Assembly (NCBI RefSeq): GCF_905212365.1
Contig: NZ_CAJMEH010000001.1
Location: 1 to 64,000, forward strand
DNA from: an uncultured Phascolarctobacterium sp.
Lineage (GTDB): Bacteria; Bacillota; Negativicutes; Acidaminococcales; Acidaminococcaceae
DNA: 64,000 nt
Reading direction: 5' to 3'
Each line of letters opens with the position of its first letter. Position 1 is the stretch's first letter. Below, piece by piece: positions 24,456-32,860 of the stretch. The position numbers and the translations under genes are program-made. The notes below the pieces were generated by a model. That model saw only the letters and a list, made by a program, of their open reading frames with translations, ran no database searches and was not told the origin of the DNA.

Positions 24456-25148
24456 ATGAAGAAAACAAGCTTGTATATTATATTACGGCTGGCGGCGTAT
24501 GCGCTGCTCTTGGGCGCGATAGTGTACGCTTTATATATGTCGCCGTATAACCCTCACCCGCATTCGGCGGAGGATGTGCGGCGGTGGGTAATCGGCTTCG
24601 GCGTTTGGGCGCCGCTGATTTACGTCGGCGTATACACTATTCGCCCGCTGTTATTATTTCCTACTTTAATATTGAATTTGAGCGCGGGCGTGCTGTTCGG
24701 CCCGTGGTGGGGCGTTGTGTTTTTGCTTTGCGGCGGCTTTGGCTGCGCCAGCTTTTGTTATTTGCTGGGGCGCTTTGGCGGCGGCAGCTGGCTGTTCAGT
24801 AATTTTGGCGGCAGCGTAGGCGACAGGCTGGCGTCGTACCTTGTGGGCGAGGGAAGCTTTACGAAAATGCTGTGGCTGCGCACCGTGCCGATTTTCCCTT
24901 ACGACCCGGTGAGCATTATTGCCGGCAGCGTGCGCCTGCCTTTTAAAATTTACGGCGGTGCTACAGTTTTGGGGATGCTGCCCGGAGCCGTGGCTTATAA
25001 TTTTCTGGCTGATTCCTTTGGCACGACGCGCTTTTACGCGGCGCTCGTAATAACGCTGTTGGCTTTCGGCGTCCCGCTTGTGTGGTGGCAGCGCCGCAGC
25101 GGCGCAAACGTCGTCGCGGGCTGGAAAAAATATTGGAAAGGCAAGTGA
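24456..25148 (+). CDS. TVP38/TMEM64 family membrane protein
   Basis: A 230-residue integral membrane protein with the TVP38/TMEM64 (DedA-like) core: PLLLFPTLILNLSAGVLFGPWWG near 68-90, a glycine-rich GRFGGG, then the family motif LRTVPIFPYDPVSIIAGSVRLPF near 150-172, where the re-entrant F.P...... G segment lies. Relatives act as lipid scramblases or in membrane homeostasis. ATG 24456 follows AGGAAAGGA. Its stop overlaps the start of the CYTH-CHAD gene (TGATG), so they are cotranscribed. Confidence 0.85.
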   Translation: MKKTSLYIILRLAAYALLLGAIVYALYMSPYNPHPHSAEDVRRWVIGFGVWAPLIYVGVYTIRPLLLFPTLILNLSAGVLFGPWWGVVFLLCGGFGCASFCYLLGRFGGGSWLFSNFGGSVGDRLASYLVGEGSFTKMLWLRTVPIFPYDPVSIIAGSVRLPFKIYGGATVLGMLPGAVAYNFLADSFGTTRFYAALVITLLAFGVPLVWWQRRSGANVVAGWKKYWKGK

Positions 25149-26548
25149 TGGTTATGGATAAGAATACGGAAATCGAATTGAAGCTTTTAGTGAGCAAGGC
25201 GGATTTGAAAAAGCTGCTGGGGCTGGATTTTGTCAGCGCGGCTGTCAGGCCGGAAAGCTGCCGCAAGCGCCGTTTGATAAGCAGCTATTACGACACGGCC
25301 GATTGGGCTTTTAAGGATAACGGCATTGCCTACCGCGTGCGGGATAAGGGCGACGGAACTTATGAAGCGACGGTGAAAACCTCGCTGCAAAACAGCGCCG
25401 GTCTAAGCGAGCGCCGGGAGCTGAATCTGCCGCTGCCTGCGGCGAAGCCCGTATTGGATGGCTTTATGGAACTGGGACTGGACGTGGATTTAAACGAGCT
25501 GGCGCCGGAGGGCGTACAGAAAATGTTTACGGTGACGGTGCAGCGCACGACCTATATTTTGGATTTGGACGGCGCGACGGCAGAGCTGGCTATCGACCAC
25601 GGCAAAATTACCGCCGGAAAAAACAGCGAGAAGATAGATGAAATAGAAATTGAATTATTGGAGGGCGAAACCGGCGCGCTGCTGACTTTTGCCGCTAAGC
25701 TGGCTGCTGCGGTGCCTTTATTTGCCGAAAAGCGCAGCAAATTTGCCCGCGGCTTGGCGTTGTGCGGCATGACTGCGAACGAGCCTGCAAGTAAAAGTAA
25801 AATGGGCGGCGGCCCGGTGCGGGTGGAGCTGCTGCAGGCGGCGCAGCAGTGCGGCGGCGTTTTGCTGGATTTGCAGAACCAGCTGCGGGAGCAGGCTGGC
25901 GACGCTTTGCTGAAGGAAGCCCGCCGTCAGCTGGCGGCTCTGCGCAGCTTGGCGGCTGTGGGAACTGAGCTGACCGCTGCGGAGGCGCAGGGCGCAGAGC
26001 TGTTGGCAGCCTGCTTGCAGAAGGTGGACGGGCTGCGCAGCTTGCGGGCTTTGCAGAAGCTGTGGAGCGGGCTGTACGAGCAGGGACGGCCGGCCTTGGG
26101 ACGCTGTGCACTGACGAAAAAGCTGGCGCAGGCCGTGGACACTGCGGCAACGGACGTGCAGGACATGGCGCGGCGGGGCGAGCTGACGGCTGTGGTTTAT
26201 GCTGTAAGCGGCTGGCTGTATAATTTGCCTTTGCACGACGATGAGCAAAGCGGCGGCGAGGCGGCTCGCAGCTGCATTAAGGCCTGGCAGCTGCTGACGG
26301 AAGTAGGGCAGGATGACGCGGCGCAAAATGCGGCGGAAAATATCTGTGCGCTGGCGCGGCTGAACAGCGGCAAATTTTTTGCCAAGGCCGGAGAAAATAC
26401 GAAAAAGCTGCGACGTCAGTTAGTACGGCAGAGTATGCTGCGCTCTTGGCAGCGCTTCCTGAACGAAACCTGCGCTGCCAGCACCAGTAAGCTGCTGTAC
26501 CGGGACGCAGGCATCGTTATGGGCTATTTGCTGGCGAAGGAGCAATAA
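25148..26548 (+). CDS. CYTH and CHAD domain protein
   Basis: The first 200 residues are a CYTH (triphosphate tunnel metalloenzyme) domain: the ExExK signature is TEIELKL near residue 7, with YYDTADWAF, AYRVRDKGDG and alternate-charged strands such as IDEIEIELLEG. The rest (about 215-466) is helical and fits a CHAD domain, although the usual conserved histidines are hard to see, so that half is a weaker call. CYTH-CHAD proteins act on inorganic triphosphate or bind polyphosphate. Start ATG 25148 overlaps the TVP38 stop; GAAAGG lies seven bases upstream. Confidence 0.78.
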   Translation: MVMDKNTEIELKLLVSKADLKKLLGLDFVSAAVRPESCRKRRLISSYYDTADWAFKDNGIAYRVRDKGDGTYEATVKTSLQNSAGLSERRELNLPLPAAKPVLDGFMELGLDVDLNELAPEGVQKMFTVTVQRTTYILDLDGATAELAIDHGKITAGKNSEKIDEIEIELLEGETGALLTFAAKLAAAVPLFAEKRSKFARGLALCGMTANEPASKSKMGGGPVRVELLQAAQQCGGVLLDLQNQLREQAGDALLKEARRQLAALRSLAAVGTELTAAEAQGAELLAACLQKVDGLRSLRALQKLWSGLYEQGRPALGRCALTKKLAQAVDTAATDVQDMARRGELTAVVYAVSGWLYNLPLHDDEQSGGEAARSCIKAWQLLTEVGQDDAAQNAAENICALARLNSGKFFAKAGENTKKLRRQLVRQSMLRSWQRFLNETCAASTSKLLYRDAGIVMGYLLAKEQ

Positions 26549-26550
26549 TA

Positions 26551-27756
26551 ATGAAAGAAATTAAAACGGTGCGCTGGCGGCCAAAGGCGGCTGCTCCCAC
26601 TGCGGACTTCGGCTGGGAGCAGGCACGCAGGGCGCGCGCTTTTCACAGCAGCTTTCCAGAATATGCTTTTACGCCGCTGGTGCGGCTGCAAAATTTGGCG
26701 CGGACTTTGGGCGTGCGGGATATTTTTGTAAAGGACGAAAGTAAACGCTTCGGGCTGAACGCATTCAAGGTTTTGGGCGGCAGCTACGCCATCGGCTGGG
26801 AAATTGCCAAAATTTTTGGGCTGGGCATAGAGGATATGACCTATGAGCTGCTGACCTCGCCGCAGGTAAGGGAGCGGCTGGGGCAGCTGACCTTTGTGAC
26901 GGCTACGGACGGTAATCACGGGCGGGGCGTAGCCTGGACGGCGCAAAAATTAGGGCAGCGGGCCGTGGTTTATATGCCTAAGGGCTCGGCTCAGGAGCGC
27001 CTGCATAATATACGCAGCCTGGGAGCGGAAGCGGAAATAACCGATGTGAATTATGACGACGCAGTGCGTTTGGCGCGGCGTTATGCGGACAAGCATGGCG
27101 GCATTGTGGTGCAGGATACGTCCTGGGAGGGCTATGAGGAAATACCGCTGCATATTATGCAGGGCTATACGACTATGGCTTATGAAATTGCGGAGCAGCT
27201 GGCCGCTTTGGGCGATGTGCGTCCGACCCACGTTTTCTTGCAGGCGGGCGTGGGCGCGATGGCTGGAGCGGTAACAGGTTTTTTAGCGGATTATTATAAA
27301 GATGATTTGCCTGAGATTATTATTGTGGAGCCGCTGAACGCGGCTTGCTTGCACAAAACGGCGCAGGCTGCCGACGGCGCGCTGCATACGGTAGGCGGCG
27401 ATTTGCAATCCATTATGGCGGGTCTGTGCTGCGGCGAGCCCTGCAGTTTGGGTTGGCGGCAGCTGGCGGCGCACGCCGATGTTTTTCCCGCCGTACCGGA
27501 CGAGGTTGCAGCCTTGGGAATGCGCGTTTTGGGCAATCCTGTGAGCGGCGATGCGCCGGTGATTTCCGGCGAAAGCGGCGCAGCGGGGCTGGGCCTGGCG
27601 GCTGCCGCTCTGAGGGAGCGGGAATTGAGCGGGCTGAAACGGCAGCTGGCGCTGGACGGCGACGCTGTGATTTTGTGCATTTCCACCGAGGGCGCTACGG
27701 ATTTGGCGAACTACCGCAGCATTATGTGGGAGGGCGCCTGGAGCTGGAATAAATAA
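26551..27756 (+). CDS. dpaL: diaminopropionate ammonia-lyase
   Basis: A fold-type II PLP enzyme of 401 residues that splits 2,3-diaminopropionate to pyruvate and ammonia. The PLP lysine (about 73) is in RFGLNAFKVLGG; ATDGNHGRGVAW near 115 is the phosphate/substrate asparagine loop; QDTSWEGYEEIP near 190 is characteristic of DpaL rather than threonine dehydratase; GAMAGAVTGF and SGESGAAGLG follow. It lies two bases after the CYTH-CHAD gene and 11 before an FAH-family gene, so it is in an operon with unrelated upstream genes and a catabolic neighbour downstream. Catabolic use of diaminopropionate is the family role. Confidence 0.92.
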   Translation: MKEIKTVRWRPKAAAPTADFGWEQARRARAFHSSFPEYAFTPLVRLQNLARTLGVRDIFVKDESKRFGLNAFKVLGGSYAIGWEIAKIFGLGIEDMTYELLTSPQVRERLGQLTFVTATDGNHGRGVAWTAQKLGQRAVVYMPKGSAQERLHNIRSLGAEAEITDVNYDDAVRLARRYADKHGGIVVQDTSWEGYEEIPLHIMQGYTTMAYEIAEQLAALGDVRPTHVFLQAGVGAMAGAVTGFLADYYKDDLPEIIIVEPLNAACLHKTAQAADGALHTVGGDLQSIMAGLCCGEPCSLGWRQLAAHADVFPAVPDEVAALGMRVLGNPVSGDAPVISGESGAAGLGLAAAALRERELSGLKRQLALDGDAVILCISTEGATDLANYRSIMWEGAWSWNK

Positions 27757-27767
27757 AGGAGGCTATT

Positions 27768-28673
27768 ATGCGGTTCTATACAGCGGAAATAAATAATAAG
27801 GAAGAAATTTTATTGGCCTTTAGCGAAGGCGGCACGGTATACAGATTGCAGCGCCTAGCACGGCTGGCGCCGGAGCTGCAGCTGCGCGATATGCAGGAGC
27901 TTATCGAAAATTTTGACGCGGTGCGCGAAATTTTAAACCGTTTGGCGGCTAATGACGACGTACTGCAGGGAGCCGTCGTAAATTTGGCGGACGTCAAGCT
28001 GTGCGCGCCCATCGTGCGGCCGCGGCAGGACGTTATTTGCCTGGGCATCAATTACGAAGCGCATGCCCGCGAGGCGGGGCATTTTTCGGACGAAGCCTTT
28101 GGCGGCGAACGGCCTTACACTATTTATTTTTCCAAGCGCGTCAATCGGGCGACGGCCTGCGGCGAAGCGGTGCCAGCTTACGCCGGGCTGGTGGACAGTC
28201 TGGATTATGAATGCGAGCTGGGCGTGGTGCTGGGACGCGACTGCAAGGGCGTAACTGCGGAGGAAGCGCGGGAGTATATTTTCGGTTATACTATTATTAA
28301 CGATATCAGCGCCCGCAATTTGCAGACCCGCCATAAGCAATGGTATTTGGGCAAAAGTCTGGACGGCTTTACGCCCATGGGGCCGTGCATAGTGACGGCG
28401 GACGAAATCGGCGACGAGCAGAAGCTGGACATCAGCTGTACGGTTAACGGCCAGCTGCGTCAAAGCAGCAATACCAGCTGCATGATACAAACTGTCTGCG
28501 GCGCGATCAGCGAGCTGTCCCAAGGCATTACCTTGCAAGCGGGAACGATTATCGCCACCGGCACTCCTGCAGGCGTGGGCATGGGTATGAAGCCGCCGGT
28601 GTTCTTGCGCCACGGCGACGAAATTGTTTGCCGCATTGAAAAAATCGGCAGCTTAGTAAATACTGTTGATTAA
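27768..28673 (+). CDS. Fumarylacetoacetate hydrolase family protein
   Basis: 301 residues. The N-terminal 70 residues form the small domain, followed by the FAH catalytic domain: VICLGINYEAHAREAG near 84, SLDYECELGVVLGRD near 143 containing the metal-binding E..E pair, GYTIINDISARNLQ, GKSLDGFTPMGPCIV near 200 and IIATGTPAGVGMGMKPP near 262. Family members hydrolyse acylpyruvates or decarboxylate oxaloacetate, among others; no substrate can be assigned. It follows dpaL with a GGAGG site, and a pyruvate- or 2-oxoacid-related role downstream of DpaL is an inference only. Confidence 0.87.
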   Translation: MRFYTAEINNKEEILLAFSEGGTVYRLQRLARLAPELQLRDMQELIENFDAVREILNRLAANDDVLQGAVVNLADVKLCAPIVRPRQDVICLGINYEAHAREAGHFSDEAFGGERPYTIYFSKRVNRATACGEAVPAYAGLVDSLDYECELGVVLGRDCKGVTAEEAREYIFGYTIINDISARNLQTRHKQWYLGKSLDGFTPMGPCIVTADEIGDEQKLDISCTVNGQLRQSSNTSCMIQTVCGAISELSQGITLQAGTIIATGTPAGVGMGMKPPVFLRHGDEIVCRIEKIGSLVNTVD

Positions 28674-28705
28674 AATCGGCGCAGGCCTTGTAAAAGCGGA
28701 AAAAT

Positions 28706-28756
28706 TACCCTTCTTTTTTTGAAATACAGCTGCATTTCAGAAAGGAAGGGTATTTT
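28706..28756 (+). terminator. Terminator after the FAH gene
   Basis: TACCCTTC ... GAAGGGTA (28706-28713 and 28745-28752) with an inner GAAAT/ATTTC helix, followed by TTTT; the next gene's possible -10 (TATAAT) overlaps the T-run. Confidence 0.65.
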
Positions 28757-28776
28757 ATAATTTGGGAGATGATCAT

Positions 28777-29190
28777 ATGTGGGCAGTTTTTGCATTGCTG
28801 TCGGCGGTGTTCGCCGCTTTGACTTCCATTTTGGCGAAAATCGGGATGGAGAATGTTAATTCAAATTTAGCGACGGCCATCCGCACCGTTGTGGTGTTGG
28901 TTATGGCCTGGCTTATAGTTTTCGCTACGGGCAAGCATCAGCAAATCGCGGATATCAGCGCGCGCAGCTGGCTGTTTTTAACGCTTAGCGGCGTGGCGAC
29001 GGGCTTATCCTGGCTGTGCTATTTTTATGCTTTGCAGATTGGCGAGGCCAGCAAGGTAGCGCCGGTGGATAAATTCAGCGTGGTCATCACGATGGTTCTG
29101 GCATTTTTTATTTTAGGCGAAGCGGCGACGCTGAAAACTATTATCGGCGGCCTGCTGATTACAGCCGGAACCTTGGCGCTGATTTGGTAA
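28777..29190 (+). CDS. Short EamA-type transporter (single-repeat DMT protein)
   Basis: A 137-residue protein with five predicted helices, the size of single-EamA-domain members rather than the usual ten-helix two-repeat transporters. It starts MWAVFALLSAVFAALTSILAKIGM and ends with the EamA hallmark LGEAATLKTIIGGLLITAGTLALI. PVDKFSVVITM lies before it. These short forms probably work as dimers. ATG 28777 follows GGGAG by eight bases; a TTG upstream overlaps the ribosome site. The substrate is unknown. Confidence 0.82.
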   Translation: MWAVFALLSAVFAALTSILAKIGMENVNSNLATAIRTVVVLVMAWLIVFATGKHQQIADISARSWLFLTLSGVATGLSWLCYFYALQIGEASKVAPVDKFSVVITMVLAFFILGEAATLKTIIGGLLITAGTLALIW

Positions 29191-29264
29191 GCGAAAAAGA
29201 AAATGAAAAAGAGAAGGCTGGGCTCTGCGGAACCTGGCTTTTTTCTTTTTAGCTTGCGATTAGC

Positions 29265-29306
29265 GCGTTGAAAACGCTGACAGAGCCGCGGTAGACGTGG
29301 TATAAT
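29265..29306 (+). promoter_or_regulatory. Recurring promoter element, copy B1 (ppi-phoH-era operon)
   Basis: CTGACA (29277-29282), 18-base spacer GAGCCGCGGTAGACGTGG, TATAAT (29301-29306). GCGATT lies 16 bases before TGACAG. Just downstream, ATGTTGTAC (29305-29313) and GTACAACAT (29352-29360) form a 9-bp inverted repeat around a second GCGATT-N16 unit. Confidence 0.72.
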
Positions 29307-29350
29307 GTTGTACACAGCGATTGCGGAGCCGAAGGCGAACGCAGAGATGA

Positions 29351-29378
29351 TGTACAACATATGCCCTTGTGGTATAAT
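29351..29378 (+). promoter_or_regulatory. Second promoter before ppi, with the ATGCCCTTGTGGTA repeat
   Basis: TGTACA, 16 bases, TATAAT. The segment ATGCCCTTGTGGTATAAT (29361-29378) recurs at 34968-34985 in 16 of 18 positions, where its -10 is lost (TACAAC). Confidence 0.5.
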
Positions 29379-29417
29379 GAACTTATCAAAGTATATTTTT
29401 TTTGGAGGCTTGTAATA

Positions 29418-29972
29418 ATGAAAAAAATTCTTGTGATATGTATGCTGCTGCTGTGCGCAGTGGGGCTTACCGCCTGCGGGCAGGAAAAGAAAGCGGTCAA
29501 GGCAGAACCGGCTACGGCGGTGTTCAGCACCAGTATGGGCGATTTTGAAATTAAGCTGGCGACGGATTACGCGCCTAAGACCAGCGCTAATTTTATTAAG
29601 TTGGCCCAGCAGGGCTTTTACGACGGGCTGACCTTTCACCGGGTAATCGATAATTTTATGATTCAAGGCGGCTGTCCCAAGGGCGACGGCACCGGAGGAC
29701 CCGGCTATAAAATTGCGGACGAATTCAGCAGCAAGCTGCTGCACGACGGCCCCGGCGTACTGTCCATGGCTAACGCGGGCCCCAACACCGGCGGCAGCCA
29801 GTTCTTCATTACTTTGCGCGAATGCAGCTGGCTGGACGGCAAGCATGCAGTCTTCGGCAAGGTTACCAAGGGCATGGACGTGGTTTACAGGATCGGCAAG
29901 GTAAGAACCGACGCGGCGGATAAGCCGGTAACGCCGGTAATTATCAAAAAGATTACCATTGAAAAGCGATAA
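29418..29972 (+). CDS. Lipoprotein cyclophilin-type peptidyl-prolyl cis-trans isomerase
   Basis: 184 residues. The N-terminus [20 protein letters not shown] is a lipoprotein signal with the lipobox cysteine at about 20, so the enzyme should be anchored outside the cytoplasm. The cyclophilin core runs 33-180: [34 protein letters not shown] (catalytic arginine in FHRV), [17 protein letters not shown] and [11 protein letters not shown]. It assists proline isomerisation in folding of exported proteins. ATG 29418 after TTGGAGG is chosen; a longer frame begins within the promoter. It is the first gene of a seven-gene operon. Confidence 0.92.
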   Translation: MKKILVICMLLLCAVGLTACGQEKKAVKAEPATAVFSTSMGDFEIKLATDYAPKTSANFIKLAQQGFYDGLTFHRVIDNFMIQGGCPKGDGTGGPGYKIADEFSSKLLHDGPGVLSMANAGPNTGGSQFFITLRECSWLDGKHAVFGKVTKGMDVVYRIGKVRTDAADKPVTPVIIKKITIEKR

Positions 29973-29987
29973 GCGGGAGGAAAGAGC

Positions 29988-30968
29988 TTGACGAATAATT
30001 TTGAGTTACAGACCCACGACCAGCAGGAAATGGTAGGCATTTGCGGTAAGAACGACGAACTTTTGCGTATTATTCGCGGCGCTTTTGCCGGCTGCACCTT
30101 AGTGGCGCGGGGAAATATTATCAGCGTCAGCGGCGAGGCGGAGGAAGCGGCCGCCTTGGGGCGGCTGCTGCAGGAGCTGCTCTTCTTGTACCGTCAGGGA
30201 TTGCCGTTGACCAGCCACGATGTGCGCTACAGCATTTATATGGTTAAGGAGGGACGCCTAGACAGCCTGCACCGCATGTACGCCGATACGATTATCGTCA
30301 ACAACCGCGGGCGGCAGATTAAGGCCAAAACTCTGGGGCAGTGGCAGTACGTGGAAACAATTCGCAAAAGCTTCATTACGCTGGGAATTGGGCCTGCGGG
30401 CACGGGCAAGACCTACTTGGCCGTGGCTATGGCAGTGGCGGCGCTGAAGAAAAAAGAGGTGGAGCGCATTATTCTGACGCGGCCGGCGGTGGAGGCCGGT
30501 GAAAAGCTGGGCTTTTTGCCGGGCGATATGCAGGATAAGGTGGACCCTTACCTGCGTCCCTTGTACGACGGTCTGTACGACCTTTTGGGCAGCGAAACCT
30601 TTCAGAAGTATCTGGCTAAGGGAACGATAGAGGTAGCGCCTTTGGCTTATATGCGCGGACGCACGCTGAACGATGCTTACATTATTTTGGATGAAGCGCA
30701 GAACACTACGCCGGAGCAGATGAAAATGTTCCTAACCCGCTTTGGCTTCGGCAGCAAAATGGTTATTACCGGCGATATTACGCAGATAGATTTGCCCGGC
30801 GGTAAGAACAGCGGGCTGAAGGACGCGGCGAAAATTTTAGGCGACGTGCCGGGCATCGGCGTTATTCGCTTCGACGAGCGCGACGTGGTGCGCCACGAGA
30901 TTGTGGGCAGCGTTATTAAAGCTTACGAGGCTTTTGAAAAGCGGCAGCAGCCTTTAAAACAGGAGTAA
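29988..30968 (+). CDS. PhoH family ATPase
   Basis: A 326-residue PhoH-like protein: N-terminal KH-like segment (GNIISVSGEAEEAAALGRLLQEL), then a P-loop ATPase with Walker A GPAGTGKTYLAVAMAV near 130, RPAVEAGEKLGFLPGD, and Walker B/VILDEAQNTTPEQMKMFLTRFG near 230, followed by ITGDITQIDLP. The family is associated with YbeY and RNA metabolism. The TTG at 29988 is the likely start: GGGAGG lies seven bases upstream, and no ATG is near. The order phoH-ybeY-cdd-era is classic for Firmicutes. Confidence 0.9.
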   Translation: MTNNFELQTHDQQEMVGICGKNDELLRIIRGAFAGCTLVARGNIISVSGEAEEAAALGRLLQELLFLYRQGLPLTSHDVRYSIYMVKEGRLDSLHRMYADTIIVNNRGRQIKAKTLGQWQYVETIRKSFITLGIGPAGTGKTYLAVAMAVAALKKKEVERIILTRPAVEAGEKLGFLPGDMQDKVDPYLRPLYDGLYDLLGSETFQKYLAKGTIEVAPLAYMRGRTLNDAYIILDEAQNTTPEQMKMFLTRFGFGSKMVITGDITQIDLPGGKNSGLKDAAKILGDVPGIGVIRFDERDVVRHEIVGSVIKAYEAFEKRQQPLKQE

Positions 30969-30971
30969 AAA

Positions 30972-31487
30972 ATGATTATCAATTTAGAAAACGCTCAGGA
31001 TAAAATAGAATTGACGGACGCGGTTTTGCAGCGCCTGCAGGAAGGGCTGGCAGCCGTTGCCCGGCTCAACGCTTTGCCGCAGGAGTCCGAGGTGGACGTG
31101 ACCATTGTGGACGATGGGGAAATTCACACGCTGAACCGTGAGTACCGCGGCATGGATAAGCCTACGGACGTGCTTAGCTTCGCTTTGGACGAGGACTGCG
31201 AGGACTGCGGCGAGCCGGAGCTGAATTTTGACGAAGGGGAGCTGCAGGAACATCTTTACGGCGATATTATTATTTCGGCGGAAACGGCGCTGCGCCAGGC
31301 TGAGGAATACGGGCACGGTCTGGAAAGAGAAATGACCTATCTGGCAGTGCATGGTATGTTCCACCTTTTGGGTTACGACCATATGACAGAGGAGGAAAAG
31401 GCCGAAATGCGCGCTAAGGAAGAGGAAGCGCTGCGGGCCATTAATTTATCCGAGGAATATTTTGACCATCCTACGGGAAGGCATTGA
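30972..31487 (+). CDS. ybeY: Endoribonuclease YbeY (rRNA maturation factor)
   Basis: 171 residues; a zinc endoribonuclease in 16S rRNA processing and ribosome quality control. The metal motif HGMFHLLGYDH near 130-141 gives the three histidines, and LNREYRGMDKPTDVLSFAL near 57 is the conserved N-terminal block. An acidic insert DEDCEDCGEPELNFDEGE with two cysteines (about 76-93) is somewhat unusual. The C-terminus (EEYFDHPTGRH) extends slightly beyond the common end. It is three bases after phoH. Confidence 0.95.
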   Translation: MIINLENAQDKIELTDAVLQRLQEGLAAVARLNALPQESEVDVTIVDDGEIHTLNREYRGMDKPTDVLSFALDEDCEDCGEPELNFDEGELQEHLYGDIIISAETALRQAEEYGHGLEREMTYLAVHGMFHLLGYDHMTEEEKAEMRAKEEEALRAINLSEEYFDHPTGRH

Positions 31488-31500
31488 GGAGGCCGGTAAA

Positions 31501-31908
31501 ATGCAGGATATGCGTGCGGAAAATCTTGCCGGGGAACAGCGGAAGCTGTATGAATTGGCGCTGGCAGCCAGGGAGCATGCCTACGCGCCTTATTCGCATT
31601 TTGCGGTGGGGGCGGCGGTGCGCTGCGCCGACGGAAAATGTTACAGCGGCTGCAATGTGGAAAACGCTTCCTACGGCTTGTGCTGCTGCGGCGAACGCAA
31701 CGCCATTTTTGCGGCGGTTGGAGCAGGCCAGCGGCAGCTGGAGGCTTTATGCGTAGTGGCGGACACGCCTGCGCCCGTGGCTCCCTGCGGCGCCTGCCGT
31801 CAGGTGATGAGCGAATTTAAAATAAAAACCATAATTTTGGGCAATCTCCGGGGCGATATTAAAATTTGTACGCCGGAGGAGCTTCTGCCCTACGGATTTT
31901 CATTATAG
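31501..31908 (+). CDS. cdd: Cytidine deaminase
   Basis: 135 residues; deaminates cytidine and deoxycytidine in pyrimidine salvage. The zinc site is CCCGERNAIF near 57-66 (catalytic glutamate in CGE) with APCGACRQVMSEF near 93-105, and the substrate part is APYSHFAVGAAV near 26 and NVENASYG near 47. It has the short tetrameric form. ATG 31501 follows GGAGGCCGG; the gene is embedded between ybeY and era as in Bacillus. Confidence 0.94.
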   Translation: MQDMRAENLAGEQRKLYELALAAREHAYAPYSHFAVGAAVRCADGKCYSGCNVENASYGLCCCGERNAIFAAVGAGQRQLEALCVVADTPAPVAPCGACRQVMSEFKIKTIILGNLRGDIKICTPEELLPYGFSL

Positions 31909-31911
31909 GAG

Positions 31912-32826
31912 TTGATTAGCATAGATACGCAAGCGAAGCATTACGCCGGTTTTGCCGCCATGGTGGGGCGCCCTAACGTGGGCAAATCCACTCTGACCAA
32001 CAGCCTGATCGGCGAAAAAATTGCCATTATGTCCGACAGGCCGCAGACTACGCGCAATAAAATTATGTGCATTCTGAATACGGACAACGCGCAGATTATG
32101 TTTTTGGATACGCCGGGGATTCACAAGCCCCATCATAAGCTGGGCGAGTATATGGTGCGCACCGCTGAAAGCACCCTGCAGGAGGTGGACGTAATTTTAT
32201 TCGTCGTCGACGCGGCGGAAAAACGCGGTCCGGGCGAGGATTATATTTTAGAGCTGCTGCGCAAGGTAAGAACGCCGGTTATTCTGGTGGTTAATAAAAT
32301 AGATAAATTGCAGGATAAGAGCAAGCTGTTTAAGATTATGGACGAGTACAGCAGGCTTTATCAATTTGCCGCTATCGTGCCGGTGTCCGCGTTAAACGAC
32401 GGGGAATTTCCCGGCCTGGTGAGCGAAATTACCAGGCTGTTGCCCGAAGGCCCGGCCTACTTCCCCGACGATGTGCTGACCGATCAGCCGGAGCGCGTTA
32501 TTGCTGCGGAAATGATTCGCGAAAAGGTGCTGCGCCTGACGCGTGACGAAATCCCTCATTCCGTAGCCGTTGAGGTGGAGGAGTTTAAGGAACGAGAGGA
32601 CGAAAGCGTTTATATCCGCGCCACTATTTTTGTGGAGCGCGATTCTCAAAAGGGCATCGTGATTGGCGCGAAAGGCAGCCTTTTGAAAAAAATCGGGCAG
32701 CAGGCCCGCGCAGATATTGAAACTTTATTGTACTGCAAGGTGTTTTTAGATTTGTGGGTTAAGGTAAAGCCTGATTGGCGCAATCAGGACAAGGCGTTGA
32801 AGCAGTTTGGCTATAATATTCGTTAA
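31912..32826 (+). CDS. era: GTPase Era
   Basis: Ribosome assembly GTPase binding the 3' end of 16S rRNA. G1 GRPNVGKST near 20, G2 TTRN, G3 DTPGI near 65, G4 NKID near 128 and a C-terminal KH domain with VIGAKGSLLKKIG near 252 are all present. The start is odd: AGGAG is at 31907-31911, directly followed by TTG 31912, which leaves no spacing. The only well-spaced codon in frame is ATA at 31921 (nine bases), just before Asp-Thr-Gln. No ATG, GTG or CTG is available before the P-loop. The coordinates give the orthodox TTG; ATA 31921 may be the true start. Confidence 0.95.
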   Translation: MISIDTQAKHYAGFAAMVGRPNVGKSTLTNSLIGEKIAIMSDRPQTTRNKIMCILNTDNAQIMFLDTPGIHKPHHKLGEYMVRTAESTLQEVDVILFVVDAAEKRGPGEDYILELLRKVRTPVILVVNKIDKLQDKSKLFKIMDEYSRLYQFAAIVPVSALNDGEFPGLVSEITRLLPEGPAYFPDDVLTDQPERVIAAEMIREKVLRLTRDEIPHSVAVEVEEFKEREDESVYIRATIFVERDSQKGIVIGAKGSLLKKIGQQARADIETLLYCKVFLDLWVKVKPDWRNQDKALKQFGYNIR

Positions 32827-32860
32827 ATTATTTTGTAAATTGGCAAAGGAGTGATGACCT

